In this document: positions 8,544 to 15,780 of the stretch, in pieces
How the letters are laid out: the number at the start of each line of letters is the position of its first letter
How positions within the stretch are numbered: the first letter of the stretch is position 1
Assembly (NCBI GenBank): GCA_937877655.1
Contig: CALFJC010000006.1
Location: forward strand, 1 to 30,888
Source of the DNA: an uncultured Selenomonadales bacterium
GTDB taxonomy: Bacteria > Bacillota > Negativicutes > Selenomonadales > Selenomonadaceae
Direction: 5' to 3'
DNA length: 30,888 nucleotides
Translations under genes and position numbers: made by a program
The notes under the pieces: model-generated
What the model was told of the DNA's origin: nothing
Seen by the model: the letters and a program-made list of their open reading frames with translations, nothing else
The model's database searches: none

Positions 8544-9611
8544 TTGCAAATATTGGGAATCAGATTAAAAAAGGCGGGCAAACTTTTATTTTACGAACCG
8601 AATGAAGAAGAATTGATAAAAGGCGATTGGGTTATTGTCGAAACTTCGCGGGGCTTGGAGTGCGGAAAAATTGTCCTTGCGCCGCGAGAATTAGCCGACG
8701 AAGAAAATATCGAATCGGAGCCGGGCGTACCGCTGAAAAAAATTCAAAGAAAAGCAACCGAAGACGATTTGATAATGCTCGAAGAAAATCGGGCGGCGGA
8801 AAAACGGGCATTTGAAATTTGCTTGGAAAAAATTGCGGAACACAGATTGCCGATGAAATTAATCAATGTGGAATACACCTTTGACGTGAACAAAATAATT
8901 TTTTTCTTTACGGCGGACGGGCGAGTAGATTTTCGCAATTTGGTTCGCGATTTGGCGGCGATTTTCCACACGAGAATTGAACTTCGACAAGTGGGCGTCC
9001 GAGATGAGGCGAAACTTTTGGGCGGCATGGGCGGTTGCGGGCGTCCGCTTTGTTGCGCAACGTTTTTGGGAGAATTTATTCCCGTTTCAATTCGCATGGC
9101 GAAGGATCAAAATCTTTCACTCAACCCGACGAAAATTTCGGGCGTCTGCGGGCGGCTGATGTGCTGTTTGAAATACGAAAATGATTTGTACTGCGAGAAT
9201 TGTCCGCGACAAACCGTGACGTTCAAACCGCGACAAGGCAGCAGAGTAGTTGTGGCTGAGGGCGAAGGAAAAGTTGTTGCCGTGAGTTTTTCGCGGCGAA
9301 ATGCGACGATTCTTCTTGACACAAATAAAACCGTTGTAGCCGGCTGGGAAGATATTTTGCCCGTCAACGCTGAAGATTTTGAAGCTGTGGAAGAGCCCGC
9401 GCAGGTCGAAGAGCCGCCGAAAGTTGAAGAGACTAAAACTTTCGACGAACCGCAACCTGCCGAGAAATACGGGCGTCCGCGCAGAGTTGACGCCTTCAAT
9501 CGTCGATACAGCCGCACGGAAAATTTTGAGCGCAACAATCATCCCGAACGTCCGACAAAACCGCACGGCGATAAAACTCGTCGTCAACCGCGAAGAGATT
9601 ATAAGAAATGA
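8544..9611 (+). CDS. ricT: RicT (YaaT), PSP1-domain regulatory iron-sulfur protein
   Basis: In Bacillus, RicT (YaaT) acts with RicA and RicF in a complex that carries iron-sulfur clusters and stimulates RNase Y mRNA maturation and developmental phosphorelay. The PSP1 core spans about 1-260. It contains the Cys-rich signature GGCGRPLCCATFL, then GVCGRLMCCLKYE and YCENC. The protein begins at a TTG (8544) with GGGAGGA upstream; MQILGIRLKKAGKLLFYEP matches family starts. At 355 aa it is about 80 residues longer than the Bacillus protein. The extra C-terminus is acidic and Pro-rich at first (VEEPAQVEEPPKVEE) and then very basic (RRQPRRDYKK), a possible RNA-binding tail. It lies in the conserved holB-ricT-trmN6 order, and its end overlaps the next gene by ATGA. 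Confidence 0.92.
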   Translation: MQILGIRLKKAGKLLFYEPNEEELIKGDWVIVETSRGLECGKIVLAPRELADEENIESEPGVPLKKIQRKATEDDLIMLEENRAAEKRAFEICLEKIAEHRLPMKLINVEYTFDVNKIIFFFTADGRVDFRNLVRDLAAIFHTRIELRQVGVRDEAKLLGGMGGCGRPLCCATFLGEFIPVSIRMAKDQNLSLNPTKISGVCGRLMCCLKYENDLYCENCPRQTVTFKPRQGSRVVVAEGEGKVVAVSFSRRNATILLDTNKTVVAGWEDILPVNAEDFEAVEEPAQVEEPPKVEETKTFDEPQPAEKYGRPRRVDAFNRRYSRTENFERNNHPERPTKPHGDKTRRQPRRDYKK

Positions 9612-10342
9612 AAAATTTATTGCGCGAAGGCGAGCGGCTTGATGATTTAATGAGATCGGGGCGCGTGATTATCCAGAACGAAAAAGAATTTTGTTTTTCG
9701 ATGGACTCGGTATTGATAGCGCATTTCCCGAAGTTCAAAAAAAATGCCCGCGTCTTGGATTTGGGCACGGGCACGGGAGTAATTCCGTTGTTAATTGCGG
9801 ATGAAGTCAAAGAAATCTGCGCGGTCGAGCTGAATTCACGAGCGGCAGATTTGGCAAGGCGAAACGTCGAATTGAACGGCTTGACGGAAAAAATTTTCGT
9901 CATGGAAGGCGATTATCGCAAACACAGAGAACTTTTCAAAGCGGAGAGTTTTGATTTGGCGATAGCGAATCCGCCGTACACGCCAATAAAAAACGGCGAG
10001 GCGAATAAAATATCGGGGATAGCGCGGGCGCGACATGAATTCACGGCGACTTTGGAAGACGTGGTGACGGCGGCGCGTTACGTTTTAAAATTTCACGGCG
10101 TGTTTTGCATGATTCATTCGGCGTCGAGACTTTGTGAAATTGTCGCGGCACTTCATCGCCATCAAATGGAAATGAAACGTCTGCGAATGATTCAGCCGAA
10201 AATCGGGCGGAACGCAAATTTGATAATGTTGGAAGCGGTTGTCGGAGCGAATGCTGGCAACTTAAAAATTTTGCCGCCGCTGATTGTCCATAACGAAGAC
10301 AATTCTTATACCGAAGAAATTTATAGAATTTATAACGAGTGA
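9608..10342 (+). CDS. trmN6: tRNA1(Val) (adenine-37-N6)-methyltransferase family protein (YabB/TrmN6)
   Basis: SAM-dependent methyltransferase of 244 aa in the YabB/TrmN6 family. The E. coli member makes m6A37 in tRNA-Val. The SAM-binding motif VLDLGTGTGVIPLL is near 49-62, an acidic ribose-binding residue follows in CAVELNS, and the catalytic NPPY motif typical of N6-adenine methylation is in LAIANPPYTP. The N-terminal ERLDDL and the FCFSMDSVLIAHF segment match the family. Its start overlaps the ricT stop (ATGA), indicating coupling. It is the last gene of the operon and is followed by a terminator shared with the converging flgE gene. Target specificity is inferred by family. Confidence 0.9.
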   Translation: MKNLLREGERLDDLMRSGRVIIQNEKEFCFSMDSVLIAHFPKFKKNARVLDLGTGTGVIPLLIADEVKEICAVELNSRAADLARRNVELNGLTEKIFVMEGDYRKHRELFKAESFDLAIANPPYTPIKNGEANKISGIARARHEFTATLEDVVTAARYVLKFHGVFCMIHSASRLCEIVAALHRHQMEMKRLRMIQPKIGRNANLIMLEAVVGANAGNLKILPPLIVHNEDNSYTEEIYRIYNE

Positions 10343-10343
10343 A

Positions 10344-10381
10344 CAAAAAAACCTCCGCAACCTGCGCGGAGGCTTTTTTTA
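10344..10381. terminator. bidirectional terminator between trmN6 and flgE
   Basis: The stem CCTCCGC / GCGGAGG (10352-10358 and 10366-10372) is flanked by a run of A on the left and seven T on the right, so it can stop transcription from both converging genes. Confidence 0.88.
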
Positions 10382-10396
10382 TTTTATTTGCTAAAG

Positions 10397-12244
10397 TTAT
10401 CTCTTCATGCTTATGAGAGTTTCAAGCATTTCATCGGAAACCGTTGTCATTTTTGAATTGGCTTGGAAACCGCGTTGCGTGATAATCATTTCGGAAAATT
10501 CGGTTGCAAGATCGACGTTCGACATTTCAAGAGCTGAAGAAATAACACTCAAGCCGAAGTCGGCAATGGTTCTGATATTTGCCTCGCCGGAGTTATTCGA
10601 TTCTTGATAAATCGTTGTGCCGACCTTCGTCAAGCCGGAAGCGTTGGAGAATTGCGCAACGGCAATTTGAGCTTCCGCCCGTATTAAACCGTTGGTATAA
10701 GTGCCCGAGACAATGCCGTTGTTGTCAATCGCAACGCTCTGAAGGACGCCCGCCGTATTGCCATTGGTTGTCGGGAAAGAAGTTGTGGAATTGGCGTATT
10801 GCGTCAAGCCGCTGAAATCTATAACGGCTTGGTTGGATGCCGCGCCGTTGCCGTCGCCGTAAGTAAAAGTAACGGAGGCATTTTCATCGGTGCCGTTGTT
10901 GACAAAAGCTCCCTTGTCGCTGAAATAAAGATAAGAGACCATGTTCATTGTTCCCGTTGTGGAGGAGCCGTCAATTTCAGGATTGTTGGTATCAGCACTG
11001 CGTGTATAGCTGTTTGAAAAGTTTTCGGAAGCGGGACCTGCCTCGCCGACACCCGGAGCGATATAAACTCTCCAGCGATTGTCATAAACCGTTCCGACTT
11101 TTGTCGCGTCAAAATTCACTGTATAAGTAAGCGCGTCGGTATCCAAGTTTTCATCATCGGCGGCAATTTCCTGCGCGGTTCCGTTATCATCTGTGTAGGT
11201 GTAAGTGTAGACGGGTTCGTCTTCGGTTCCGGTGTTTGTTCTGGTTACGTTGTAAGTTTTTGCGTAAGTATATCCGTCGGTGTCATTTCCCGTAACTGTA
11301 CTGTCATTGTTTGATTGAGTAAGGGTTTGGGTATTGCCCGCGCCGTCTACATAGGAATAAGTAGTTTTTCCCGTTGCCAAAGCGTCAGCGTCGGTAGGAT
11401 CGGCATCTCCGCCCGAAGAATCGGGATCTTTATCGATAAGAAGCGTAACTTCGTGTTTGCCGCCGAGTGAATCGTAAATCGTTGCAAGCGTCGTTATCGG
11501 AACACTTTTTCCGACTTCGTAATAACCGCTCGTGACGGTAAGAGTTGTATCATCTTTGTAAGTTATCGTCGCCGCCATAACGTTTTCGCCGTCAACATTT
11601 ACGCTGGTAATATTGCCGTCCGAATCTCTGGTTGCAAGGGCGGCTGCTTCTTCGTCCGTGACGCTTGCGGACTTTGTATAAGTGATTGATTTAATCATGC
11701 GAGATTCTTTGTCGAGGTTGCCGTTGTAATTTATCTGAGTTGTCTCGCTTGCCTCCATAGTTTTTCCGACGGGAACGATAACGTCCGTAGAAGCTCCGTT
11801 GGTATTGAGGATGCCTTCATCTGTCGCATTCCAACCTTGCACACGATAACCGCTACCCGTCATGACGTAGTAACCTTGTTCATCGAATAAAAATGAACCG
11901 TTGCGGGTAAAATATTCTTGTTCGCCGTCTTTAAGATAGAATAAACCGTTGCCGGCAAGTGCCAAGTCGGTATTTTTGCCCGTTGATTGCGGTGAGGCAT
12001 CTGCAAAAATCAAATCTATACTCTGGACATTAACACCCAAACCGATTTGTCGGGGGTTGATACCGCCGCGAGCATCTGTCGGGGCGGACGCGGCACTTTG
12101 CATTTGCGAAAACATATCGGAAAAAGTTGTACGGCTTCCTTTGAAACCGATTGTGTTAATGTTTGCAATGTTGTTACCGACAACGTCCATTCGTGTTTGA
12201 TGGGATTTCAAGCCTGAAACGCCTGAAAACAGGGAACGCATCAT
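10397..12244 (-). CDS. flgE: flagellar hook protein FlgE
   Basis: Subunit of the flagellar hook, the flexible joint between rod and filament. The N-terminus (MMRSLFSGVSGLKSHQTRMD, then VVGNNIANINTIGFKGSR) is the conserved flagellar basal-body rod/hook signature. The C-terminus (ALEMSNVDLATEFSEMIITQRGFQANSKM) is the FlgE/FlgG-type D0 helix. The FlgE D2 domain and a long Thr/Asp-rich variable insert (about residues 230-400) make it 615 aa, longer than typical 400-aa hooks. I place the start at the ATG at 12244 because AAGGAGAA lies nine bases upstream; a GTG at 12253 is too close to that site. It stands alone behind a sigma-28-like promoter, away from other flagellar structural genes. Confidence 0.93.
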   Translation of the reverse strand: MMRSLFSGVSGLKSHQTRMDVVGNNIANINTIGFKGSRTTFSDMFSQMQSAASAPTDARGGINPRQIGLGVNVQSIDLIFADASPQSTGKNTDLALAGNGLFYLKDGEQEYFTRNGSFLFDEQGYYVMTGSGYRVQGWNATDEGILNTNGASTDVIVPVGKTMEASETTQINYNGNLDKESRMIKSITYTKSASVTDEEAAALATRDSDGNITSVNVDGENVMAATITYKDDTTLTVTSGYYEVGKSVPITTLATIYDSLGGKHEVTLLIDKDPDSSGGDADPTDADALATGKTTYSYVDGAGNTQTLTQSNNDSTVTGNDTDGYTYAKTYNVTRTNTGTEDEPVYTYTYTDDNGTAQEIAADDENLDTDALTYTVNFDATKVGTVYDNRWRVYIAPGVGEAGPASENFSNSYTRSADTNNPEIDGSSTTGTMNMVSYLYFSDKGAFVNNGTDENASVTFTYGDGNGAASNQAVIDFSGLTQYANSTTSFPTTNGNTAGVLQSVAIDNNGIVSGTYTNGLIRAEAQIAVAQFSNASGLTKVGTTIYQESNNSGEANIRTIADFGLSVISSALEMSNVDLATEFSEMIITQRGFQANSKMTTVSDEMLETLISMKR

Positions 12245-12395
12245 AAAAATCACTTCTCCTTTTCTAATTCGGCGCGCCTCTCGACCGCCGACGGTCAGAT
12301 TTTTTTGACTGTTCCTTGTCCCAAGAGATTCCGTTCGACGGTTTAAGCGTCTGACCCGTTTATTTCAATTTTTGCCAAGCTCTTGCTTAACTTCG
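12245..12395 (-). promoter_or_regulatory. long foldable 5' leader of flgE
   Basis: About 150 nt of leader. On the mRNA, GGTCAGA (12350-12356) can pair with TCTGACC (12293-12299), enclosing two hairpins: CCGT-TCG-ACGG (12331-12341) and CTTG-CAAG (12315-12325). A competing hairpin, GACCG-CGGTC (12283-12296), re-uses the 3' strand of the long-range stem just ahead of the ribosome binding site. This architecture could act as a switch, but I do not recognise any known riboswitch core. Confidence 0.4.
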
Positions 12396-12401
12396 CTAAC
12401 T

Positions 12402-12428
12402 ATATCGAAAATTGCCCGCGTCAACTTA
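12402..12428 (-). promoter_or_regulatory. sigma-28 (FliA/SigD)-like flagellar promoter
   Basis: The minus strand reads TAAG (12425-12428), a 15-nt spacer and TTCGATAT (12402-12409). The sigma-28 consensus is TAAA-N15-GCCGATAA. The spacing is exact, the CGATA core is kept, and the downstream gene is flagellar. Confidence 0.6.
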
Positions 12429-12551
12429 AATGTTTTTTCGTCCCCTTTTTTCTAAAGTGTGCCCGCAAAACCATCTCGGCGACTCACTGTTTCGATTCTT
12501 TCAAAATTTCTTCTTGTAATTAGGATCAACTTTTCTTTGCATGTCCAAAGA

Positions 12552-12732
12552 CCCGCTTTAAAAGCGGGGGAACAGTAAGGTGTGGCGACTGACTTTAAGT
12601 CTTTAAGAACTTGGAGCGCACCAGCTGGATGCAACGTCACGTTGCCAAAAAGAAAAGACCCCTCGCAGGGGCGTTTCCGGCAATAGAAACATCCTGTTTC
12701 TGTTGCCGGCGGGCGCACATCCATGTGCACCC
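12552..12732. other. cluster of six consecutive hairpins
   Basis: Six strong inverted repeats lie in 181 bases: CCCGCTTT-A-AAAGCGGG (12552-12568), GACTT-T-AAGTC (12591-12601), GCAACGT-C-ACGTTGC (12631-12645), CCCCT-CGC-AGGGG (12659-12671), a two-part stem of 7 + 7 bp with one mismatch (12677-12709), and GGG.GCACAT-CC-ATGTGC.CCC (12711-12732). A palindrome CCAGCTGG lies at about 12621-12628. There is no convincing gene; the minus-strand frame across it is low complexity and ends without a family match. It sits downstream of the rhodanese gene and upstream of the flgE promoter. It may be a structured RNA or a mobile-element remnant. Confidence 0.55.
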
Positions 12733-12763
12733 GTTCTTTCTCTCACTACTATAATTTTTCCCA

Positions 12764-13474
12764 TTACTCATTAACATCGGTTCCTTCAACTTCGCCCTTC
12801 CAATCGATAATGCCGCCCATCGTATAAACATTTTTATAACCTTTTTCGGCGAGAACTTTTGCGGTAAGGTTCCCGCGATTTCCATCGCCGCAATAAGTAA
12901 TAAGTATGTCGTCCTTGTTAGGGATTTTCTCAAAATTATCACCGACAGCCGCTTCAAGCGGAAAATGAATTGCGTTTGGAATATGTCTCATCTCATAATC
13001 TTTCGGAAAACGACAATCCAAAAGTTTCGCATTGGGATTCTCCGCCAAGAGTTTCATTGCTTCTTCCTGACTGATTTTCTTGTAACCCGCATTAATCTCT
13101 GTGCCCTCAAGTTTGCCCGTCCAATCGGAAAGCCTGTCCATTTCATAAATGTTCTTGTAGCCGTTATCAACCAAAATTTTAGCCGCCTCTTGAGCGCGTT
13201 TGCCCGTCCAACAGTAAATCAAAATACTTTGATTTTTATCGGGCAAGGACGTGAAATTTTTTTCCTGCAATTCTTCAAGCGCGAGAAATTTGGCGTTCGG
13301 AACATGTTTTTCCTCAAATTCTTCTGCTGAACGCACGTCCAAAATAATTGTGTCGGGATTTTCGGCGAGAACTTGGCGCGCCTCGTCGTAATCGACATGC
13401 TTGTACGTGATTTTTTCTCCACAACCCGCAATCAACAGGGTTGCCGCGCAGAGCGTCAGAAAAAATTTCTTCAT
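12764..13474 (-). CDS. tandem rhodanese-domain lipoprotein
   Basis: Exported lipoprotein of 236 aa with two rhodanese (sulfurtransferase) domains. Residues 1-17 form a signal peptide, with lipobox LLIAGC and Cys18. Domain 1 spans about 25-122 (DVRSAEEFEEKHVPNA, active loop CWTGKRA with Cys88) and domain 2 about 131-230 (CRFPKDYEMRHIPNA, active loop CGDGNRG with Cys195). Both halves keep the candidate catalytic cysteine, unlike many tandem rhodaneses in which one is inactive. Such proteins could handle persulfide sulfur at the cell surface; the substrate is unknown. The ribosome binding site (GAGGA) and the ATG lie inside a GAGGAATGAGGAATG repeat. It is followed on the minus strand by the hairpin cluster. 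Confidence 0.9.
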   Translation of the reverse strand: MKKFFLTLCAATLLIAGCGEKITYKHVDYDEARQVLAENPDTIILDVRSAEEFEEKHVPNAKFLALEELQEKNFTSLPDKNQSILIYCWTGKRAQEAAKILVDNGYKNIYEMDRLSDWTGKLEGTEINAGYKKISQEEAMKLLAENPNAKLLDCRFPKDYEMRHIPNAIHFPLEAAVGDNFEKIPNKDDILITYCGDGNRGNLTAKVLAEKGYKNVYTMGGIIDWKGEVEGTDVNE

Positions 13475-13490
13475 TCCTCATTCCTCATTT
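13469..13490 (-). repeat. GGAATGAG repeat at the rhodanese start
   Basis: Two to three units of GAGGAAT on the minus strand that contain the ribosome binding site and start codon of the rhodanese gene. It is a short member of the dispersed repeat seen at 14653, 15543, 18547, 27083 and 27852. Confidence 0.6.
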
Positions 13491-13876
13491 CCAAATGGTT
13501 TTGAATAAATCAAAAGATACGATGAATCATTTTCAAAAAACTTTTTGATTGCTTTATCTTCGCAAATATGCCCGTATGTGTCAAGATATTTATCGTAAAA
13601 AGAATAGGTTTATCATTCAAGTACAATGATAATTAAAAGCGGAAACGCGAGCTGTGTTATAAACCCATTTGTTGCAAAAAAATCCCCGACTTCTCGTCGA
13701 GGCTTTTTTTAATGTGCAAAGGATTGAGCCAAGAATTAAATTCAAAATGTAGCGCGGATTGCCGTGTTCAGCTGTTCAAGTTATTCGGGTTTTAAAAGCG
13801 AGAGAATAAAGGTCGCGTTTAATCCTTTAAAAATTTTCAGCTCTGCGCCGCGTCTTGAGTAATCGAAAAAATTTTT
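13491..13876. other. intergenic region without a gene, with a terminator-like hairpin
   Basis: I see no convincing gene here. An inverted repeat TATCATT / AATGATA (13611-13617 and 13625-13631, 7-base spacer) could be an operator. On the minus strand TTGACA occurs at about 13589-13594 upstream of the rhodanese gene, but with no well-spaced -10. The stretch 13712-13876 downstream of cobO is open for about 30 codons in frame after the cobO stop, but has no start or family match. Confidence 0.4.
13675..13711. terminator. bidirectional-looking terminator
   Basis: The stem CCCCGAC / GTCGAGG (one mismatch) is flanked by seven A on the left and seven T on the right. It would terminate cobO transcripts on the minus strand; on the plus strand it has no clear gene to serve, unless an unrecognised small RNA lies upstream. 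Confidence 0.65.
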
Positions 13877-14407
13877 TCAAAATTCAATGCCCGCCTGCGC
13901 TGAAATTCCTTTTTGGAAAGGATGTTTGATTAATTTCATTTCGGTAACGAGATCTGCGGCGTCGATTAATGCGGGTAAGGCGTCGCGCCCCGTGAAAACC
14001 AAATGCAACTGCGGCGGACGAATTTTTATCAGCTCCGAAATGTCTTCGGCGTCGAGCAAGCCGAATTTCACCGAGTAATTTATTTCGTCTAGGATGATTA
14101 AATCCCATGCGCCCGATAAAATTTCTGTTTTTGCGAGTTCGAGTGCCGTCCGCGCAGATTTTTTTTGTTCGGCGAAATTTTCTTTGGTAATGAAGCCGAG
14201 CCCGCATTGTTTTACTTCGATTGACGGCGAAAAATTTTTCAGAACGTCAAGCGCGTTGAGTTCGCCCGATTTTTTTTTGCCCTTGATGAATTGCAAGATT
14301 AAAATTTTCAGCCCCGCGCCGAAGGCACGCAATGCCAAGCCGAGAGCCGCCGTCGTTTTACCTTTTCCGTCGCCTGTGTGGACGATTATCAATCCGTGTC
14401 TTTCCAA
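13877..14407 (-). CDS. cobO: corrinoid adenosyltransferase (CobO/BtuR type)
   Basis: ATP:corrinoid adenosyltransferase, which transfers the adenosyl group of ATP to cob(I)alamin-type corrinoids and so makes adenosylcobalamin. The P-loop is HTGDGKGKTTAA near residues 9-20. The family motifs QFIKGKKKSGE, WDLIILDEINY and the late LVFTGRDALP are all present. The length of 176 aa is normal for BtuR/CobO. The start is a TTG at 14407 (giving MERHGLIIVHTG) with GGGGAGG eight bases upstream; the upstream in-frame extension to 14437 belongs to the duplicated segment. No other cobalamin gene lies in the window, so this may serve salvage rather than full synthesis. A truncated copy of its own 5' part lies directly upstream. 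Confidence 0.92.
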   Translation of the reverse strand: MERHGLIIVHTGDGKGKTTAALGLALRAFGAGLKILILQFIKGKKKSGELNALDVLKNFSPSIEVKQCGLGFITKENFAEQKKSARTALELAKTEILSGAWDLIILDEINYSVKFGLLDAEDISELIKIRPPQLHLVFTGRDALPALIDAADLVTEMKLIKHPFQKGISAQAGIEF

Positions 14408-14441
14408 AACAAAAACCTCCCCAAATTTTTGTCGCAAATAT

Positions 14442-14639
14442 TTTTACTTCGATTGTCGGCGAAAAATTTTTCAAAACGTCAAGCGCGTTGAGTTCGCCCG
14501 ATTTTTTTTTGCCCTTGGTGAATTGCAAGACTAAAACTCTCAAACCTGCGCCGAAAGCCCGCAAAGCCAAGCCGAGAGCCGCCGTTGTTTTACCTTTTCC
14601 GTCGCCCGTGTGAACGATTATCAATCCGTGTCTTTCCAA
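14442..14639 (-). pseudogene. truncated duplicate of cobO 5' part
   Basis: This segment repeats the ribosome binding site, TTG start and first 66 codons of cobO, offset by 232 bases (copy 14442-14653, matching 14210-14421). The translation MERHGLIIVHTGDGKGKTT... runs to NFSPTIEVK with a few conservative changes (for example RVLVLQFT for KILILQFI). The frame then leaves the homology and crosses the intact gene's ribosome binding site, ending at 14358. The product would be a P-loop fragment of 93 aa without the catalytic remainder. Because it ends 50 bases inside the intact gene, its translation could couple to or interfere with cobO. Its upstream edge is the GGAATTAG/GGAATGAG repeat. Confidence 0.85.
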
Positions 14640-14652
14640 AACAAAAACCTCC

Positions 14653-14687
14653 TTCATTCCTAATTCCTCATTCCTAATTCCTAATTG
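14653..14687. repeat. GGAATTA/GGAATGA dispersed repeat upstream of cobO copy
   Basis: On the minus strand it reads CAATTAGGAATTAGGAATGA, then GGAATTAGGAATGAAGG. It borders the truncated cobO copy and merges into its ribosome binding site (AGGAGG). Confidence 0.75.
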
Positions 14688-14700
14688 TTTCAAATTTTCC

Positions 14701-14729
14701 TTGCACAAACAGCGAAATGAATTTATAAT
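14701..14729 (+). promoter_or_regulatory. promoter of proB
   Basis: TTGCAC (14701-14706), a 17-nt spacer and a perfect TATAAT (14724-14729). The transcript should start near 14736, leaving a leader of only about 18 nt before the proB ATG. There is no room for an attenuator. Confidence 0.8.
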
Positions 14730-14753
14730 GAAAGAAAAAAGGACGTGATTAAA

Positions 14754-15557
14754 ATGAGCCGGGCAAGAGAAAGTTTGAAAACAGCGCGTCGAATTGTGAT
14801 AAAAGTCGGGACGAGCACATTGGCGCACGCCGAGAGCGGCAAATTAAATTTGTACAGGATAGAACATTTAATCCGAGAAATCGCCGATCTTCACAACGCG
14901 GGCAAGGAAATAATTTTCGTAAGTTCGGGCGCAATCGCGGCGGGCATGAACAAATTGGGAATAAAAATTAAGCCGCAAACCATTCCCGAAAACCAAGCGT
15001 TGGCGGCAATCGGTCAAGGCGTCCTAATGCACATTTACGAAAAATTTTTTGCGGAATACGGACAAACAATCGGACAAATTCTTTTGACGAAAGAAAACGC
15101 TTCCGATGAGCATGCTCTGGAAAATTCTCGAAACTCCCTGCAAGCAATTCTAAACATGGGCGCGATACCCGTTGTCAACGAAAATGACGCCGTCGCCGTC
15201 GATGAAATTAAAATCGGCGACAACGATAACCTTTCCGCAATCGTCGCCGCGATGATTAACGCCGAAGTTTTGATAATTCTCAGCGACATTGACGGGCTTT
15301 ACAACGGCAACCCCAAAACCGATAAATCTGCGCGGCTGATTGACGAAGTTTCGGAGATAAATTCGGAGATAGAAAAAATTGCGGGCGGCGCGGGTACCAA
15401 GCTCGGAACGGGCGGCATGTTCACAAAAATTCAGGCGGCGAAGTTGGCAACTTCAAACGGCGTGACAATGTTAATCGTCAACGGCAGTACGAACGGAAAT
15501 TTGCGCCGCGCTCTCAACGGCGAAAACGTCGGAACCATTTTTTCAATTAAGAATTAG
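14754..15557 (+). CDS. proB: glutamate 5-kinase, short form without PUA domain
   Basis: Catalyses the first step of proline synthesis, ATP-dependent phosphorylation of glutamate to glutamate 5-phosphate. The amino acid kinase fold is complete: IVIKVGTSTLA near 16-26, VSSGAIAAGM near 56-65, VNENDAVAVDE, KIGDNDNLSA, SDIDGLYNGNP and GTGGMFTKIQAA. The protein is 267 aa and stops where the C-terminal PUA domain of the 367-aa E. coli enzyme would begin; short forms without PUA are known. The ATG at 14754 is preferred because the GTG at 14745 is only two bases from the AAAGGA site. The last codons and stop (SIKN*) are formed by the dispersed GAATTAGGAATT repeat. It partners with proA at 17213. Confidence 0.93.
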   Translation: MSRARESLKTARRIVIKVGTSTLAHAESGKLNLYRIEHLIREIADLHNAGKEIIFVSSGAIAAGMNKLGIKIKPQTIPENQALAAIGQGVLMHIYEKFFAEYGQTIGQILLTKENASDEHALENSRNSLQAILNMGAIPVVNENDAVAVDEIKIGDNDNLSAIVAAMINAEVLIILSDIDGLYNGNPKTDKSARLIDEVSEINSEIEKIAGGAGTKLGTGGMFTKIQAAKLATSNGVTMLIVNGSTNGNLRRALNGENVGTIFSIKN

Positions 15558-15580
15558 GAATTATGAATTAGGAATTGAGA
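15543..15580 (+). repeat. GGAATTA dispersed repeat at the proB end
   Basis: TCAATTAAGAATTAGGAATT, then ATGAATTAGGAATTGAGAAG. The first part codes for the final SIKN and stop of ProB, and the rest lies in the gap before the small ORF. Confidence 0.75.
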
Positions 15581-15624
15581 AGAGAGAATTCATTTTAAAA
15601 ATTTTTCAAGGAGGTTGATTCTCA

Positions 15625-15780
15625 ATGAGCAAAAAATTTTCAAAGCCGATTACAAATTTTCTTTTGGCACTCGACATGATTTTAATTTCATTTCCGTCAA
15701 TCGCCTTAATTGCAGACATTTTGAGCGGCGAACTTACTGGCAATGTTTTTCTCGGAGGGGAGGAGATTCTCAATGAGTAA
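15625..15780 (+). CDS. small hydrophobic protein, possible duplicate of the following signal sequence
   Basis: An open frame of 51 aa with a strong ribosome binding site (AAGGAGG) and the start MSKKFSKPITNFLLAL. It has a basic N-terminus and a hydrophobic stretch about residues 10-32, then an acidic tail ending GGEEILNE. Its upstream and start region (GATTCTCAATGAG.AAAAA) is nearly identical to that of the NlpC/P60 gene 148 bases downstream, and its stop overlaps that gene's start (ATGAGTAA). It is likely a relic of a duplicated 5' end, or a small membrane peptide coupled to the next gene. There is no family match. Confidence 0.5.
   Translation: MSKKFSKPITNFLLALDMILISFPSIALIADILSGELTGNVFLGGEEILNE

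Noticed and set aside
12452..12730. A 92-codon minus-strand frame across the hairpin cluster
   Set aside because: Its sequence is dictated by the inverted repeats, it shows no family pattern, and it lacks a ribosome binding site.
14653..14687. CRISPR-like short repeats at 14653 and the other GGAATTA arrays
   Set aside because: Units are 7 to 8 bases with no spacers of constant length and no cas genes.
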